This document shows positions 4,604 through 5,148 of a stretch of 5,148 nucleotides of DNA, piece after piece (position 1 is the stretch's first letter; each line of letters starts with the position of its first letter). Both the position numbers and the translations under genes were made by a program. Source of the DNA: MTP4 sp9310u. Its GTDB lineage: Archaea > Halobacteriota > Methanosarcinia > Methanosarcinales > Methanosarcinaceae. The notes under the pieces are model-generated. The model worked only from the letters and a program-made list of their open reading frames with translations. It did not search any database and was not told the DNA's origin. The stretch lies in assembly GCA_030627005.1 (NCBI GenBank), contig DAOUSW010000185.1, positions 1 to 5,148 of the forward strand, in the 5' to 3' direction.

Positions 4604-5068
4604 ATGAAGGTAAAAGATGTCATGAATCCGGACGTGGTCTTCTGTAAGCCTGAAGACAGTGTCCGCGACACCGCAAAAATCTTGAAAGAACACGATATCA
4701 GCGGGGCTCCGGTCATTGAGAACGAAAAGCTTGTGGGAATCGTGAGTGAAGCTGATCTGCTCAAACTCCTGGTTCTACCCGAACACGGAGGGCTCTGGCT
4801 CCCGAGTCCCTTTGAGGTGATTGAGGTCCCGATCAGGGAACTCCTTAGCTGGGAGGAGACCAAGAAAATGCTCTCGGACATTGGCACAAGGCAGGTCGGG
4901 GAGATTATGAAGAAGGACGTTTACACTATATCTTCCGAGGCGTCCGTGGAAGAAGCTTCCGAACTTATGATCCGGCACAGGATCAACAGGCTTCCTGTGG
5001 TTGAAGAAGGGCGCGTTGTTGGCATTGTCACCCGCGGGGATATAATCCAGGGACTTTCAAAAATCTGA
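4604..5068 (+). CDS. Two-CBS-domain protein
   Basis: A 154-residue cytoplasmic protein made only of a CBS pair (Bateman module). CBS1 is about 1-56 (VKDVMNPDVVFCKPEDSV, then GIVSEADLL at 45-53). CBS2 is about 97-152 (VGEIMKKDVYTISSEASV, then GIVTRGDII at 140-148). D51 and D146 are at the positions that usually hold the ribose of AMP, ATP or S-adenosylmethionine. A 40-residue linker (57-96) with WLPSPFEVIEVPIRELLSW separates the two and is longer than in simple pairs. There is no fused enzyme or DNA-binding domain, so it should act by contact with a partner, which is unknown. AGGGG 7 bases before the ATG supports the start. It is co-directional with argC but has its own promoter signals. Its last bases run into a tandem repeat. 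Confidence 0.93.
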   Translation: MKVKDVMNPDVVFCKPEDSVRDTAKILKEHDISGAPVIENEKLVGIVSEADLLKLLVLPEHGGLWLPSPFEVIEVPIRELLSWEETKKMLSDIGTRQVGEIMKKDVYTISSEASVEEASELMIRHRINRLPVVEEGRVVGIVTRGDIIQGLSKI

Positions 5069-5148
5069 TGTGCTAATGGATCTGGTGTACTAATGGATCT
5101 GGTGTACTAATGGATCTGGTGTACTAATGGATCTGGTGTACTAATGGA
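5063..5148. repeat. 17-bp tandem array starting inside the CBS gene, cut by the window edge
   Basis: The unit CTAATGGATCTGGTGTA starts at 5073, 5090, 5107 and 5124 with a partial copy at 5141-5148. The full copies are identical. The bases just before (5063-5072, ATCTGATGTG) match the end of the unit at 8 of 10 positions and include the last codon and TGA stop of the CBS gene, so the array seems to have grown from the end of the gene. TAA in each unit excludes coding. Its right end lies outside the window. Confidence 0.93.

Noticed and set aside
4600..4978. Minus-strand frames opposite the CBS gene
   Set aside because: Serine-rich or basic antisense translations without motifs, while the plus strand has two complete CBS domains.

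Overview
The window looks like a euryarchaeal methanogen chromosome, most probably Methanosarcina. The signs are AT-rich intergenic regions of 200-660 bases, archaeal TATA boxes placed about 25 bases before likely transcription starts, GGAGG-type ribosome binding sites, a pilin with an archaeal class III signal peptide, and a methanogen-type argC. The genus is inferred from gene style; no database search was possible.

Layout. Positions 1-664 hold no convincing gene. They contain a 16-bp tandem array running off the left edge, a segment with competing inverted repeats that ends in a terminator-like hairpin (about 190-354), and a second, degenerate 14-bp array (414-483). Three minus-strand genes follow: a GNAT acetyltransferase (665-1177), a 63-residue protein of unknown function (1395-1586) and a nucleoside 2-deoxyribosyltransferase-family protein (1959-2381). 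Each appears to have its own promoter. The plus strand then carries a type IV pilin-like protein (2603-3058), argC (3281-4291) and a two-CBS-domain protein (4604-5068).

Function. argC supplies the NADPH-dependent third step of arginine/ornithine synthesis from glutamate. The CBS protein downstream is a likely adenosine-nucleotide sensor. It lies 312 bases after argC behind its own TATA box and two palindromes, so the pair is probably not a tight operon. The deoxyribosyltransferase-like protein suggests nucleotide salvage or clean-up, and the pilin is a surface or adhesion component. The genes do not form one obvious pathway.

The most unusual feature is the noncoding DNA. Five tandem arrays with five different unit lengths (16, 14, 10, 19 and 17 bp) occupy the gene-free intervals, and one begins inside the last codons of the CBS gene. 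Three stop codons sit inside potential stem-loops. No CRISPR array, tRNA, rRNA or intact insertion sequence was seen.
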